DNA from: Metaphire vulgaris
Lineage: Eukaryota; Annelida; Clitellata; Crassiclitellata; Megascolecidae
Length of the DNA: 64,000 nucleotides
Assembly (NCBI GenBank): GCA_018105865.1
Contig: CM030832.1
Span: forward strand, 20,028,019 to 20,092,018
Reading direction: 5' to 3'
In this document: positions 46,532-56,453 of the stretch, piece by piece
Layout: each line of letters opens with the position of its first letter
Position numbering within the stretch: position 1 is the first letter of the stretch
Position numbers and translations under genes: made by a program
The notes under the pieces: generated by a model
What the model saw: the letters and a program-made list of their open reading frames with translations, nothing else
Told to the model about the DNA's origin: nothing
Databases searched by the model: none

Positions 46532-46800
46532 GGTCTACTTGTGTGACTGGTTCGCATCAGAAGACTGAAGTTAGGCAACATTGAGCGTGGTTAGCACTTG
46601 AATGGGTGACCAATTGACCATCATGGGATCTAATCGTGATGGTAGCAGCATTAAGCTGTAAAGCTAAAATGCAGGTCTAGAGAATGCAATGGCAAACTAC
46701 TCTAGATTAATGTCATAAGCCACCTGCATCGCTGCTTGCTTAGTACCAGGTACCGGTAACCAGAGATCAGCACCGGACCCTATATTCATTCTGGAACTAC
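46532..46800 (+). mobile_element. 5S rRNA-derived SINE-like sequence
   Basis: ctgaagttaggcaaca (46565-46580) followed by ggttagcacttgaatgggtg (46589-46608) matches the box A and box C promoter elements of 5S rRNA genes in order and spacing. Upstream bases from gtctac are a diverged 5S start. The sequence then continues beyond a 5S gene with a non-5S body (gcaatggcaaactactctag), as in SINE3/DeuSINE-type elements. No recognised tail. Confidence 0.55.
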
Positions 46801-47063
46801 CTATGGAGGTGCTGTATTTTCTACTGAAGATGCCCACAGTTGACAAATAATAATATAGTAATTAGGGCTGCACCGAATAGGGTTTTTAGCTATTCGGATG
46901 AATACAAATAGTCAGTTTCACTATTTGGCGAATACAAATAGTGTATACGATACCTCTCCCGCTGCAAGTCGCCATAATTAGGTCAAAAATAGTGCTGTGT
47001 GCTATTATAATACTATTACTATGTATAAAGAGTCCTCATTATAACTTATATATAAGTATACTT

Positions 47064-47634
47064 AGTATAGCTACTTGGTACAACCAATGAAAACTGGAAT
47101 GCATTGAAAGATGCAATATTCATGAATGCAAAGAAGGAACTAGGATACAAAAGCATTAACCATGAATTATTATTAATTATTATTATAAATAAAATTATTT
47201 TATTTTTATTATTATTATGAAGAAACTTGGACGCTCAGAAAGGAAGACATAAAGAGATTAGAGGCATTTGAAATGTGGATCTGGTGAAGAATGGAAAAAA
47301 TTAGCTGGACGGAAAAAATAACAAACGAAGAAGTCTTGGAGAGGGTAGAAGAGAAGAAAAGCTTAATTAACACTATTCATACAAGACAAAAGAAGTGGAT
47401 AGGTCATGTTCTGAGAGAAGAATCAAACCTACTAAGAGAAGTACTAGAAGGAAAGATGAATGGGAAAGCACAGAAAGGGCGACCAAGAACATCGATGCTG
47501 GAGTGCATGTTCAACAATATGGGGAAAAACAAGTATTCAGCCCTGAAGATAAAAGCTCAAGATAGAGAGGAGTGGTGACGCTGGAGTATGGAACCTGTCT
47601 TTGGACAGAGCACCTGAAGAAGAAGAAGTATAGC
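47064..47634 (+). mobile_element. RTE-like 3' fragment nested in hAT
   Basis: The plus strand carries RLEAFEMWIW-type and WIGHVLREE, KGRPRTSMLECM motifs and ends in gaagaagaag. agtatagct lies at both junctions, and the uninterrupted sister hAT at 1780-1815 shows the unoccupied site. Confidence 0.8.
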
Positions 47635-47679
47635 TTACCAACTTCCATTGTGTACAAAAGGCAAATTAAACATTCAAAG

Positions 47680-47870
47680 TACCATAGAAGTAAAGACTTA
47701 GACCATCTGTTTGTACACATACGGTTTTTGTACGGCATATGATTATGCATCGCAGTTGTTGTGAACGACCTTGAGGAACCACCTCCGCGAGAAATGATGG
47801 TACTGAACAACGTACACGTTGCTTTATTTTTGTCTTCACAAATCTTAAAAACTTCCAAATCGAGCTTCAC
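47680..47870 (-). pseudogene. BED-finger remnant, second hAT copy
   Basis: The minus strand reads EVFKICEDKNKATCTLFSTI then SRGGGSSRSFTTTAMHNHM, clearly homologous to 1557-1760. A TGA replaces CGA near the start codon and the Cys pair is altered. Non-functional. Confidence 0.65.
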
Positions 47871-48349
47871 TTATCCATTGCTAACTGAAGCAACGATATT
47901 TGATTTTAATTTTTATTCAAAGAAGAAAATTAATTACAATACATTTTACTAACATTACTGTTTGGTTTAACTAATAGATTGACATGTTCTGCCCGGAAAC
48001 AGACAGCAATAGTTTTTTAGTGCAAGTTCACAATATACATAATTTTATATAGCACTATTTGGCTAGGAAAATAGAACAAAATGTTATCTCCAGCACTTGA
48101 ATTTAGTTCAATTTACTAAGCTGAAGTATTAAACTATATGAAACTTTTTAATGTCATGTGACCACTATTCGTATTCGAATTTTGACCACCACTATTCATT
48201 AATCTGTTAATGAAATAGACTGACGTCATCAACACTATTTGGATGGATAGAGAGTTGATTGAATAACGAACTTCAAAGCGTCAATATTCGCGAAGTGCAG
48301 CCCTAATAATAATAATAAGCATGTAACATTTTATTGTTGTATTTTTCAG

Positions 48350-48406
48350 TTTTTGAATTCTGTCAGATCTACACAGGAAGATGGCGAATCACAGAAAAGT
48401 GTTTAA
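48350..48406 (+). CDS. Candidate terminal exon of the host gene
   Basis: The tract acattttattgttgtatttttcag precedes an 18-codon phase-0 frame (FLNSVRSTQEDGESQKSV) ending in TAA. It would join in phase to the GAG|gtaacc donor at 34561. Downstream is AT-rich sequence with an AATAAA at 48927-48932, as expected of a 3' UTR. This is inference from splice signals and phase alone; the exon is too short for coding statistics. The alternative is that the gene ends at 34594. Confidence 0.3.
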   Translation, partial: FLNSVRSTQEDGESQKSV

Positions 48407-48559
48407 AATATTAGTTTGGTTAATGGACTTCATCATATACTGCCTTTCTATGATTCACCTAACTGTGTTATGATATCTTGTGAATGAAACTTTTGGAAGT
48501 CATCTTCTCTACATCTTTACATCTTGCACCAGTCAGAAAAATTAAGACATATGTATATG

Positions 48560-48566
48560 ATGTGTG

Positions 48567-48608
<42 letters not shown>
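48560..48608. repeat. (TG)n microsatellite
   Basis: About 24 TG units with one cg interruption. Confidence 0.95.
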
Positions 48609-48611
<3 letters not shown>

Positions 48612-48926
48612 ACATCATACTGTGACAGTTGCATTGTTTAGAATTTTAAGGCAGCTCAAATTGACCCTTTCATTTTTCAATTTCTTTGCTAGCTTGGTCC
48701 AACTTTTGATGGCTAGCTGATGTCAAGGTATTTGAAATTGGCCCATGACAGCTTTTCAGGCAGAATTTCAGGTTGCAGCTAATCTGCATTGCTTTTATAA
48801 ATAGGTTACTTACTAATATCCATATTTAACAGAAATATCCAGGTTGCTTTAATTGAAATACATTTAAAGAGCTAGCTGTCCATTGTCAGCTTCTTTATTA
48901 ACTGCAAGTGAGAATTATTGTGCTTA

Positions 48927-48932
48927 AATAAA
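48927..48932 (+). promoter_or_regulatory. Possible polyadenylation signal
   Basis: AATAAA followed by an A-rich and then T/G-rich sequence, about 520 bases after the candidate stop at 48406. Confidence 0.3.
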
Positions 48933-49018
48933 AAAATTGTTTAGTAGTGCATCACCATCACCTACCATTTATTGTGAACTTCATTTTTTATTTACTGACA
49001 GACATGGGTAGGGCTGTC

Positions 49019-49422
49019 AATTTTTTCCAAAAATCGGCCCAGGTACCCGTTCAGAAATTAGCATAATGGTATTGCCGCAAATCATACACAAGCTGCCTAT
49101 TTCATACAATAATCAAAGGTAGGCTACACTTCCAGTTAGGCCTACTTAATATTAACAATGATCGCATATGTGCAACATAAACTTATTTTAACTTTTAATA
49201 TGATTAATCAAAAATCATTACATAAATTAAACTAAAATGAAGCCAAATGTCAACAATAATAAAAATGTATTTAAACAGGCCAAGTTCAATCTGTAGCAGT
49301 CAGTCGGCAAAATGTTTTTCCGGCAAATTGTACACCAGTGCTTTCACGGGTAATCCTTCCCACTTTTACTACCCAGGTACCCGGACTGTCTTTGGGTACC
49401 CGGGTTCCCGATGACAACCCTA
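49019..49422. mobile_element. 404-bp hAT MITE with perfect 8-bp TSD
   Basis: Begins tagggctgtcaattttt and ends (reverse complement) tagggttgtcatcgggaac. gacatggg is duplicated at 49011-49018 and 49423-49430. The duplicated bases are themselves part of the host element's terminal repeat. Confidence 0.85.
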
Positions 49423-50059
49423 GACATGGGTCAATTACGTTTTAACCAATTACAATTAAATTACAATTATACGGATTTTTGTCAATTACAATTGCAATTA
49501 CAATTACAGCCATTATATTGGGATCAATTACAATTACGATTACTTTTCATTCCTCTTTCTGCTTCTTTTAATAAACTTCTTAAATGGTATTCTGCACTAC
49601 CACAACTGACATGACTACAGGTGCAGTACACTCACTACATGCTATTATCCTGTAACTAGTTTTCAGTAAAACACAGTATATATATTCGTTTATTATAAAA
49701 TGCTGACAAAATGCCGGAAACAAAAAATTAAGAAATGTCTAAGACTCTAAGTATATCATTCAGTAGGAGTCAATGTACAGTACTCGACTAATAAAATTAC
49801 TATTGGTTAGGTAATCAATGTCACAGACTGATGCTAACTGTCAATACAATCCTTTGTTACATTTGAAGAACACCAGACTTTCGAACTTCTCTGAGCTCAG
49901 TCTAGTTCTTTCTGGACAAAATATCTTGCATGCAGTGCCTTATGCCAAAAAACCGTCACACAAAGTTTCACAAACCTGCAAATGAGTTAACAAATTCGAA
50001 GTAACCTCTTTCGAACATGATACTAATTCACTACACAACCGGCACTTCACTTTAACATT

Positions 50060-50932
50060 TGCATTTGAAACAGCATGAATAAACTCATCAGTCTGGCATT
50101 GAATCCGGACAAGACGGAATTCCTCTGGATCAGCACTCCAGGAAGAAGGAAGTTGTTGAGTCGAGTCCCTTTCACTGTGGGTGATGCCACTATTGTTCCT
50201 GTGGCGAGTGTGCGTCTCTTAGGTGTGCTTTTGGACGAAACACTATCGTTTGATGCACACACCAACAACGTTATCCGATGCTGTCATTACCAGATACGGA
50301 GGGTCAAGCTGGTTCGGCGCTACCTAACGGTGAGTGCGGCCGTTCAGCTTGTACGGGCCTTCGTCTTGTCAAGAATGGACTACTGTAACAGTGTCTTGCT
50401 AGGCCTACCGGAAAACAAGCTAAATCGACTTCAGTCTGTACTGAATCTGGCTGCACGAGTGGTCTTCGGTTGTCGCTGGAATGACCACATCACGCCACTG
50501 CTGAGAGATCGCCTCCACTGGTTACGCGTTCAACAGCGTATTGTTTTCAAGCGTTGTTGGCTCACTTTCCGAGCCCTTTATGACCCACACTGCCCAGAAT
50601 ATCTGAGTGCGCTGGTGCAGCGACGACGTCAAATGAGTCGAGAATGAAGCTTGGTCGGGAGTCGCCGAGTCCTACTGCTTGTCCCTCCTCCGTCAAAGAC
50701 CTCCAAGTTTGGAGAAAGGTCATTCTCCAAAGGGAATCCGTTACTTTGGAATTCGTTACCTGATGTTGTGTTGGAAGCTGTCTCTGGAATCCTTTCTTAG
50801 GAACTTAAAAACACACTTATTTAATATCGGATTTTATTGATAGAATTTATGTCAAAGCGCTTTTTTGTCGTAGGCCTTAGCCTTGTTTACTGCGCTGGAG
50901 AAATTGTCTAGAAATAATAATAATAATAATCA
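50060..50932 (+). mobile_element. CR1/L2-like 3' fragment with (AAT)n tail
   Basis: The plus strand reads SLALNPDKTEFLWISTPGRR, SVRLLGVLLDETLSFD, LSRMDYCNSVLLGLPENKLN and HITPLLRDRLHWLRVQQRI, open to a stop at 50645, with further relics (KTSKFGERSFSKGNP). The 3' end is ctgcgctggagaaattgtc plus an AAT repeat. Nested in the hAT element. Confidence 0.85.
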
Positions 50933-51949
50933 GACTTCTCAAAGTAATTCCATATTACTGCTGTTTGATTTACACTCATCTTTACAGGCACTAAACTTTT
51001 ATTCACAAAACAGCACAGCCACAGAACACAGGAAGTTAACAAATGACAAGCTGGTTCCCTTCCAATTTGAAAGGCAGTAAAAAGTAAATAAGTAAATTTT
51101 GCATGGCAACTGACCAGAGCAATGAGTCCATTCACCATTAACCATTGTACTTTGACAATTCACTAACCACCCAATGAATTCACTGCAATAAATCCATAGA
51201 CTGACTAGACTCCAGCACATAACAGAAAATAGTACTACATGCTAATATGCTATTGGAACTTACAAAACATACATTCTGTAATTGGGTAAAACAATTACAA
51301 TTGCTTAATTACAATTACACACATGACAATTACAATTACAAATACGTGTAATTTAACTTTCCACAGACCAATTACAATTACAAATACATTTACCAGATGT
51401 AATTAATTACAATTGTAATTGACCCATGCCTGTTTAGTGAACAACTGCATGGGCAAATGAAGAAGGAAGCACCCTCCAGGCAATGAAAGATTCATAAGGT
51501 GTGTTATTATTGGTCCCAAGACATAAAAAAATCCTTGAGAATTCGAGTTGGTTGGACTTCCACAGTACATTGACTAGTTGGTGATGTAAAAATTATCTGA
51601 CAAATTTCATTAAGGGTAGTGTCTTTAAAGGAAAGAAGAGGTTCAAGAGGAGTCTGTAGGGATTTTGGAAGAGAAACTTCTTGAAGAAATGTTCTGATAT
51701 TTTAATAGGATGGTATATACAGGGTGTAAAAGTGAAAAGGGCACCCCTTTATTATATTTAATATCTCGGCTGCGTGTATAACGATTTCAATGAAATGTAT
51801 AGGCCATATACCTGGGAATGTTTTGATGCAATTGCCAAATTTCATGCTGATATCTTTGATGTTTGCTGAAATATGGCCAAAAAACTAAAGAGACCCACAT
51901 TTTGAACTTGACATTGGAATATAACGTCATAATAGAGTGATAAAAAATA

Positions 51950-52146
51950 ATTTTTTTATTTATTTGGCCCTGAAAAGGGCCGTTTTAAAGGGATTTCAGA
52001 TGATTAGCTACGGGAGCAGGTGCTCAAAATGCCCCCCTTCGGCCTTCACACATGCCGACAAGCGCTTCTTCACTGACAGTATCGACTTCTTGATCTGGTT
52101 CTCAGGCAAACTCTCCCAGATTTTCTTCAGCACCGTCTTCAACTCC
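51950..52146 (-). pseudogene. Mariner-type transposase, C-terminal relic
   Basis: The minus strand reads ELKTVLKKIWESLPENQIKK then SVKKRLSACVKAEGGHFEHL to a stop, the usual C-terminus of Tc1/mariner-class transposases. Separated from the catalytic part by the LTR element. Confidence 0.7.
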
Positions 52147-52368
52147 TGTGGCGTTTCCTATCGCCTATAACTATGATCAACACAGATGTATTATAACTTC
52201 ATATATTAATTATTAATGTTCGTATCCAGGACGCAACGGAGTGAGAGTCTTCGACTGTGTGAGAGCGACTGACGCTGAAACTAACTACTCTATAGAATAT
52301 ATAATGTAAGACTATAGCAGCTACGCTATTGGTTGAGGCGTGGCTTGTAAGTGTCCAATCACGCCACA
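52147..52368 (-). repeat. TRIM LTR (3' LTR on minus strand)
   Basis: 222 bp with short inverted ends tgtggcgt/acgccaca. Differs from the other LTR by a visible ggttgagg/ggatgagg change. Confidence 0.9.
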
Positions 52369-52590
52369 TCTCTTCCCATTAATTAGGCTCATTATCTAAT
52401 TAAGAAAATTATTTTATAGCAGTTCTGTTAAAACTTTATCCGTCATCTAAAACAGAAATTTAAAATGTTAACTATTTATATCTAGATGGCTTTCTGACTG
52501 TACGGCCAGATCTAGTCTTATATGGTTCAGCTCCTCTAGTAGTTGTTTGTTGTTCCCTAGGTGGCGCTGGGATTGCCACTTCTGACACCA

Positions 52591-52812
52591 TGTGGCGTTT
52601 CCTATCGCCTATAACTATGATCAACACAGATGTATTATAACTTCATATATTAATTATTAATGTTCGTATCCAGGACGCAACGGAGTGAGAGTCTTCGACT
52701 GTGTGAGAGCGACTGACGCTGAAACTAACTACTCTATAGAATATATAATGTAAGACTATAGCAGCTACGCTATTGGATGAGGCGTGGCTTGTAAGTGTCC
52801 AATCACGCCACA
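52591..52812 (-). repeat. TRIM LTR (5' LTR on minus strand)
   Basis: 222 bp, adjacent to the primer-binding site. The near identity to the other LTR suggests a recent insertion. Confidence 0.9.
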
Positions 52813-52817
52813 ACTCC

Positions 52818-53130
52818 GTGATGTTTTGTGGCTTTGGCTGATACTTTTGATATCTGTCAAGCATGATTCCCCAGACGTGGAAGTCAAGTGGATTGATATC
52901 TGGAGAGTTGGGTGGCCAGTCATCTTTCTTGATGAAATCTGGACAATTTTGCTACAGAAAATTCTGGGTCCTGAGAGCAGGGTGGGCAGGTGTTCCGTCT
53001 TGCTGGAATATGAAATCTTCTCCAAGCAAATCATGACCGTCCTGCAGCCAATCATAATGCTGCTGTGTTTATCTGTTGGCCGTAAGTAACCCTTGACCTT
53101 GTCTGGCACGATGACAACGACGCCATTTTA
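52818..53130 (-). pseudogene. Mariner-type transposase, DDE-region relic
   Basis: Across frames the minus strand reads FQQDGTPAHPALRTQNFL, then DFIKKDDWPPNSPDINPLDF and HVWGIMLDRYQKYQ. These are the second and third catalytic Asp blocks of Tc1/mariner transposases (QDG and SPDxNP). Frame-broken and lacking the N-terminal DNA-binding part. Confidence 0.75.
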
Positions 53131-53368
53131 GACTTTAAAATTATACATTTTATTATGCAGTTATATTCCGTTGTCAATTTCAAAATGTGGGTCTCTTTAG
53201 TTTTTTTGGCCATATTTAACAAACTCTAAAGCTATCAGCATGAAGTTTGGCAATTACATCAGAAGCATTCCCAGGTATATGGCCTATAAATTTAATTGAA
53301 ATCGCTATACACGCAGCCGAGATATTAAATATCATAAAGGGGTGCCCTTTTCACTTTTACACCCTGTA

Positions 53369-55254
53369 TTCTATTGGAGAGAAATTGGCAGAAAACATCT
53401 GGGAGTGATGATAAAAAGAAAGGACGAGATGTGATATTTGGATTTTCTCTATGAAGAATGCTATTTAGAGATTTCTAAAGTAGAGGAGGATTAGATGAAA
53501 TTTGCATTACAAGATTAGTTAGAGACTTACCGGTAGTTAAAGAAGGATGAGAAGAGAAACAATCTCTGTACAAAGCCCACTTCCCTAATTATTTATTCAA
53601 GGCTTGTGGGATGGGTAGCATCGAGCTGACTCAAACATATCCAAATGTAGTAAACTAGGGATTTACTACGGGTGGGGAACTATTCAACAAGCACTCAAAG
53701 GTTTAATGCAGGGATAATTTTACACCCCCAACACCCACCCCAATTTGAGGTCAACACCCCACAACAAATTTCCTAATCTAACAATGGTATGTGCCCTAAA
53801 TAGCCCCCGAACACCCCCAATTCGAGAAGTAACACCCCCGAACTTTATTTCTCTGATGACCTTTTTTGCTCGTCAGGCTTTTTAGACCCAATAACATTTT
53901 TTCTTTTTTTTTTGCTTGTCAGGATTTTTTGAGATTTTATAAGGTTTTTGAGTTTTGTGCCTATCAGACTTTTTTCGTAGGCTGACATTTTTCACACTTA
54001 TTCGGCCGAGACCTCCAAATTTTGCCGACACCCTCTCCCAAAAAAATCACATTCCTAGAAATAGGCCTACAGTAACCCTGGTTTAATGCTGCCTAAGGCT
54101 TCGGAGCAACTCCTCTCGTCAGCTTGATGGCACCAGAGGTGTAGCATGCCAATGACTATTGTGGCTTCAGCCATGGGCGGCACACATGACGGGGGCGACA
54201 AATTTTGGAAACGACGACCCTTTTTGCTTGTTAATCAATTTTCGGTGACGGCGGGAAATTAAAAATGTTTAGAAGAGGCGGCAAATTTAAAAATTTTGGA
54301 AGTGACGACATGGGCGGCTTGAGTGCACGCTACGCGTCTGGCGCCAAACACCCTAGATCCGCCTCTGATATGAATGATTTTGGTGCGGCGGATTAGCCAA
54401 AAGCCAGAGGCAGCAAAAGTGCATGCTACGCCACTGGATGGCACGTCACTGGTCTAAGCTGAGCGACAGCCTGAGAGCGAGTTCTCTTCCTCCACCTTTT
54501 GGACTGGCTCTTTTATTGATCCGAGTACATCACTTGACAATGACAAATACATTAGCATGACCAATCACATTCAAGAGCAGTAGGCCTATATTCTGACTGA
54601 TCGCAGTCATCGCACGTTATATCCTACCATCGCACTCAGGCCCATTTAGAGGAGGGCTATTTAGCCCGGGCCTCCATCTGTTGGGGCCTCCCTTTTTCTT
54701 TGTCTAGAATGCTGGGAGAGCTAGATCGATAGCTAATACTAGGAGGAACCTCAAAATTTGGTCATGACCTTTTTATGCTTGTTGACAATTTTGGGAAAGC
54801 TAGAAAGGTACTCTGCGGTTCTCAAAATTGGTGATTACCTTTTTTCGCTTGTCCAAATTTTAATTTTTGGGAAGGCTAAGAGAGACCTCAAAATTCCAAC
54901 TGGCCCGATTGCACTGGTCATCAGCAAGTTTATTGTCTAAGTTTTCTTAACAGATTTGTGACGAGTTTATTTTGCTAATAACAAAAAGGACATTGGTTTT
55001 GCTCAGCCAGGTCAACTTTTGATATTATCATTACATCTTGTTTCTATTTACACTCTGCAAACTTCATTCACATTTGTTGTAGGCCCTATAGGCCTAATAA
55101 CAAATATAAAAGAGTTTATATATGCTAATTTTGACTAACTGATTTTTATCTGTAAAGTATGAAATGGATTCAGCCAGACGATCTTGCAAAAGTAAGCCTG
55201 ATTTATTTTTCTACATCTACGAATACAACTTTGTTCCTAACGGGAATCCAATAA
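53369..55254. other. Unclassified repeats, no gene recognised
   Basis: Contains acaccccc-rich sequence (53720-53840), repeated gaccttttttgctcgtca-like words (53865, 54205, 54765, 54835) that look like decayed copies of one element, and gtggcgtagcatgc-type hAT-like scraps (54150-54440). No supported coding frame. Confidence 0.45.
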
Positions 55255-55667
55255 GGGGGCCATCCATATAGTATGCACGCAAAAAGACATATTTTCGCCC
55301 CTCTCCCCTGTTGAACACAATCCGACCCCTATACGTGCGTACAAATTAGCAACCCCGCGCACGGATAGTTCTATTTTAATAGGTCACTACGCTCGAGCAT
55401 TCTGGTTAAACGCTCCCCTCCGCCAAGTTTGCCGGCCAATTATTTAAATAACCGTGCGAACAATACTCGGGACCTTTTGTTTGACCGTGAGAAAGTAATT
55501 GTGTTAAAATCAAATGTTTGTGTGAATATGCCTATTTATAAATTTGTGCGTACTGTGCGTACAAATTCAGCCGTTACCCCCACTCCCGCCCCGTACACTT
55601 CCGTACGCAAAATCGCTTAAATCTCAACTCCGCGCCCTCGGTGCGTACGTACTATATAGACGGCCCC
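55255..55667. mobile_element. PIF/Harbinger-like MITE with TAA TSD
   Basis: The ends gggggccatccatatagta and (reverse complement) ggggccgtctatatagtac are inverted, and TAA lies on both sides (55252-55254 and 55668-55670). A 3-bp TWA duplication is characteristic of PIF/Harbinger; the family call rests on that. 413 bp, non-coding. Confidence 0.6.
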
Positions 55668-55794
55668 TAACAGGCTTTACAAAGCGCGCTTGCCATGCTT
55701 ACTTTTTGGTATAAAGCTTGCTGACCAGGATAAGGTTTTTGTGCCACACATGGGACGCAAGATATGCATTGAGTAGCTGCGTTGCTGGAGTAAG

Positions 55795-55890
55795 GCAGAG
55801 GTTCCCAAACTTGGATTGCGGACCTCTATTTTGTTCTAAGCTTATCAGGCGGACCACATTATTTAACAAGTAAATGTCACCGTTAATATT
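55795..55890. mobile_element. hAT-like terminal fragment
   Basis: gcagaggttcccaaacttgg with gcggacc words, a common hAT MITE terminus. No partner found. Confidence 0.35.
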
Positions 55891-56025
55891 TTATTAAAAT
55901 AAAGGGCAGACTATTTCTACAACACCAGTTGGCTAGCTATGACGACTTCCGACGATGCGGACAATCATAATCTCTATAGGCCTAATATTAAGATCCTTGC
56001 TCTGTATGTCTCTCTGTTACCTTCA

Positions 56026-56230
56026 AGCGTTCTCCTTGGTTGGCTGTGTGAGCGTTCTGATTGGTTGGCTGTGTGACGTTCTCATTCGTTACCTTCAAGC
56101 GTTCTGATTGGTTGGCTGGGTAAGCGTTCTGATTGGTCGTTCTGGAACCTTAGGCTTCGCGAAGTCATAATGTGTACAACTCGCGAAGCGAACGGCCACG
56201 CGAAGCGAACGGCCACGCGAAGCGTTTGAC
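56026..56230. repeat. Tandem 25-bp and 17-bp repeats
   Basis: About five copies of gcgttctgattggttggctg with variants (56026-56150), then two copies of gaacggccacgcgaagc (56185-56218) and palindromic cttcgcgaag. Confidence 0.75.
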
Positions 56231-56397
56231 GAAGCGTACGTTGCAGCGTCAGAGCTTGGCTACGTGGCGTATGTACATCATTGAAACGTTGTTCAGCAGC
56301 ATGAATTCAATTATTGGCTTTTAGTATTATCCTGCACTGCGAGCGAAGCGAGCATCTTTCTAGTATATAATTAAAGATATTATAAACACTGAATAAA

Positions 56398-56402
<5 letters not shown>

Positions 56403-56452
<50 letters not shown>
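56403..56452. repeat. (ATT)n microsatellite
   Basis: About 15 units. 3' tail of the adjoining minus-strand CR1. Confidence 0.95.

Positions 56453-56453
<1 letters not shown>

Larger units (their letters stand above)
46863..48305 (-). mobile_element. hAT relic with BED finger, RTE insertion inside
   Basis: The ends tagggctgcac (46863) and gtgcagcccta (to 48305) are inverted. The flanks atagtaat (46855-46862) and ataataat (48306-48313) match at 7 of 8 bases. Related to 1162-2006 in the opposite orientation. Removing the nested RTE leaves about 870 bp. Confidence 0.75.
49009..51432. mobile_element. hAT-like element with AATTAC subterminal repeats
   Basis: The left end cagacatgggtcaattac and the right end (reverse complement) caggcatgggtcaattac are inverted repeats. 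The flanks tttactga (49001-49008) and tttagtga (51433-51440) match at 7 of 8. Dense aattacaatt words lie inside both ends (49431-49545 and 51290-51425). It contains a nested hAT (49019-49422) and a CR1 (50060-50932). No transposase. Confidence 0.65.
52147..52812 (-). mobile_element. LTR retrotransposon in miniature (TRIM)
   Basis: Two direct repeats of exactly 222 bp (52147-52368 and 52591-52812), nearly identical, each TGTGGCG...CGCCACA. The internal region is 222 bp. On the minus strand, TGGTGTCAGAAGTGGCA (52574-52590) directly follows the 5' LTR as a primer-binding site, and GGGAAGAGA (52369-52377) directly precedes the 3' LTR as a polypurine tract. actcc is duplicated at 52142-52146 and 52813-52817. 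No coding capacity, so it must move with proteins from another LTR element. Confidence 0.9.
51720..53366 (-). mobile_element. Mariner-like element with about 215-bp inverted repeats
   Basis: The ends cagggtgtaaaagtg and cacttttacaccctg lie between TA dinucleotides (51718-51719 and 53367-53368). The inverted repeats extend to about 51935 and from about 53160. Transposase relics occupy the minus strand. A 666-bp LTR element plus its 5-bp duplication is inserted within the coding part, so the original length was about 976 bp, too short for a full transposase gene with such long ends. Confidence 0.8.

Noticed and set aside
53715..54060. acaccccc repeats as a possible CRISPR-like or telomeric array
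   Set aside because: Irregular spacing, no constant unit, eukaryotic context.
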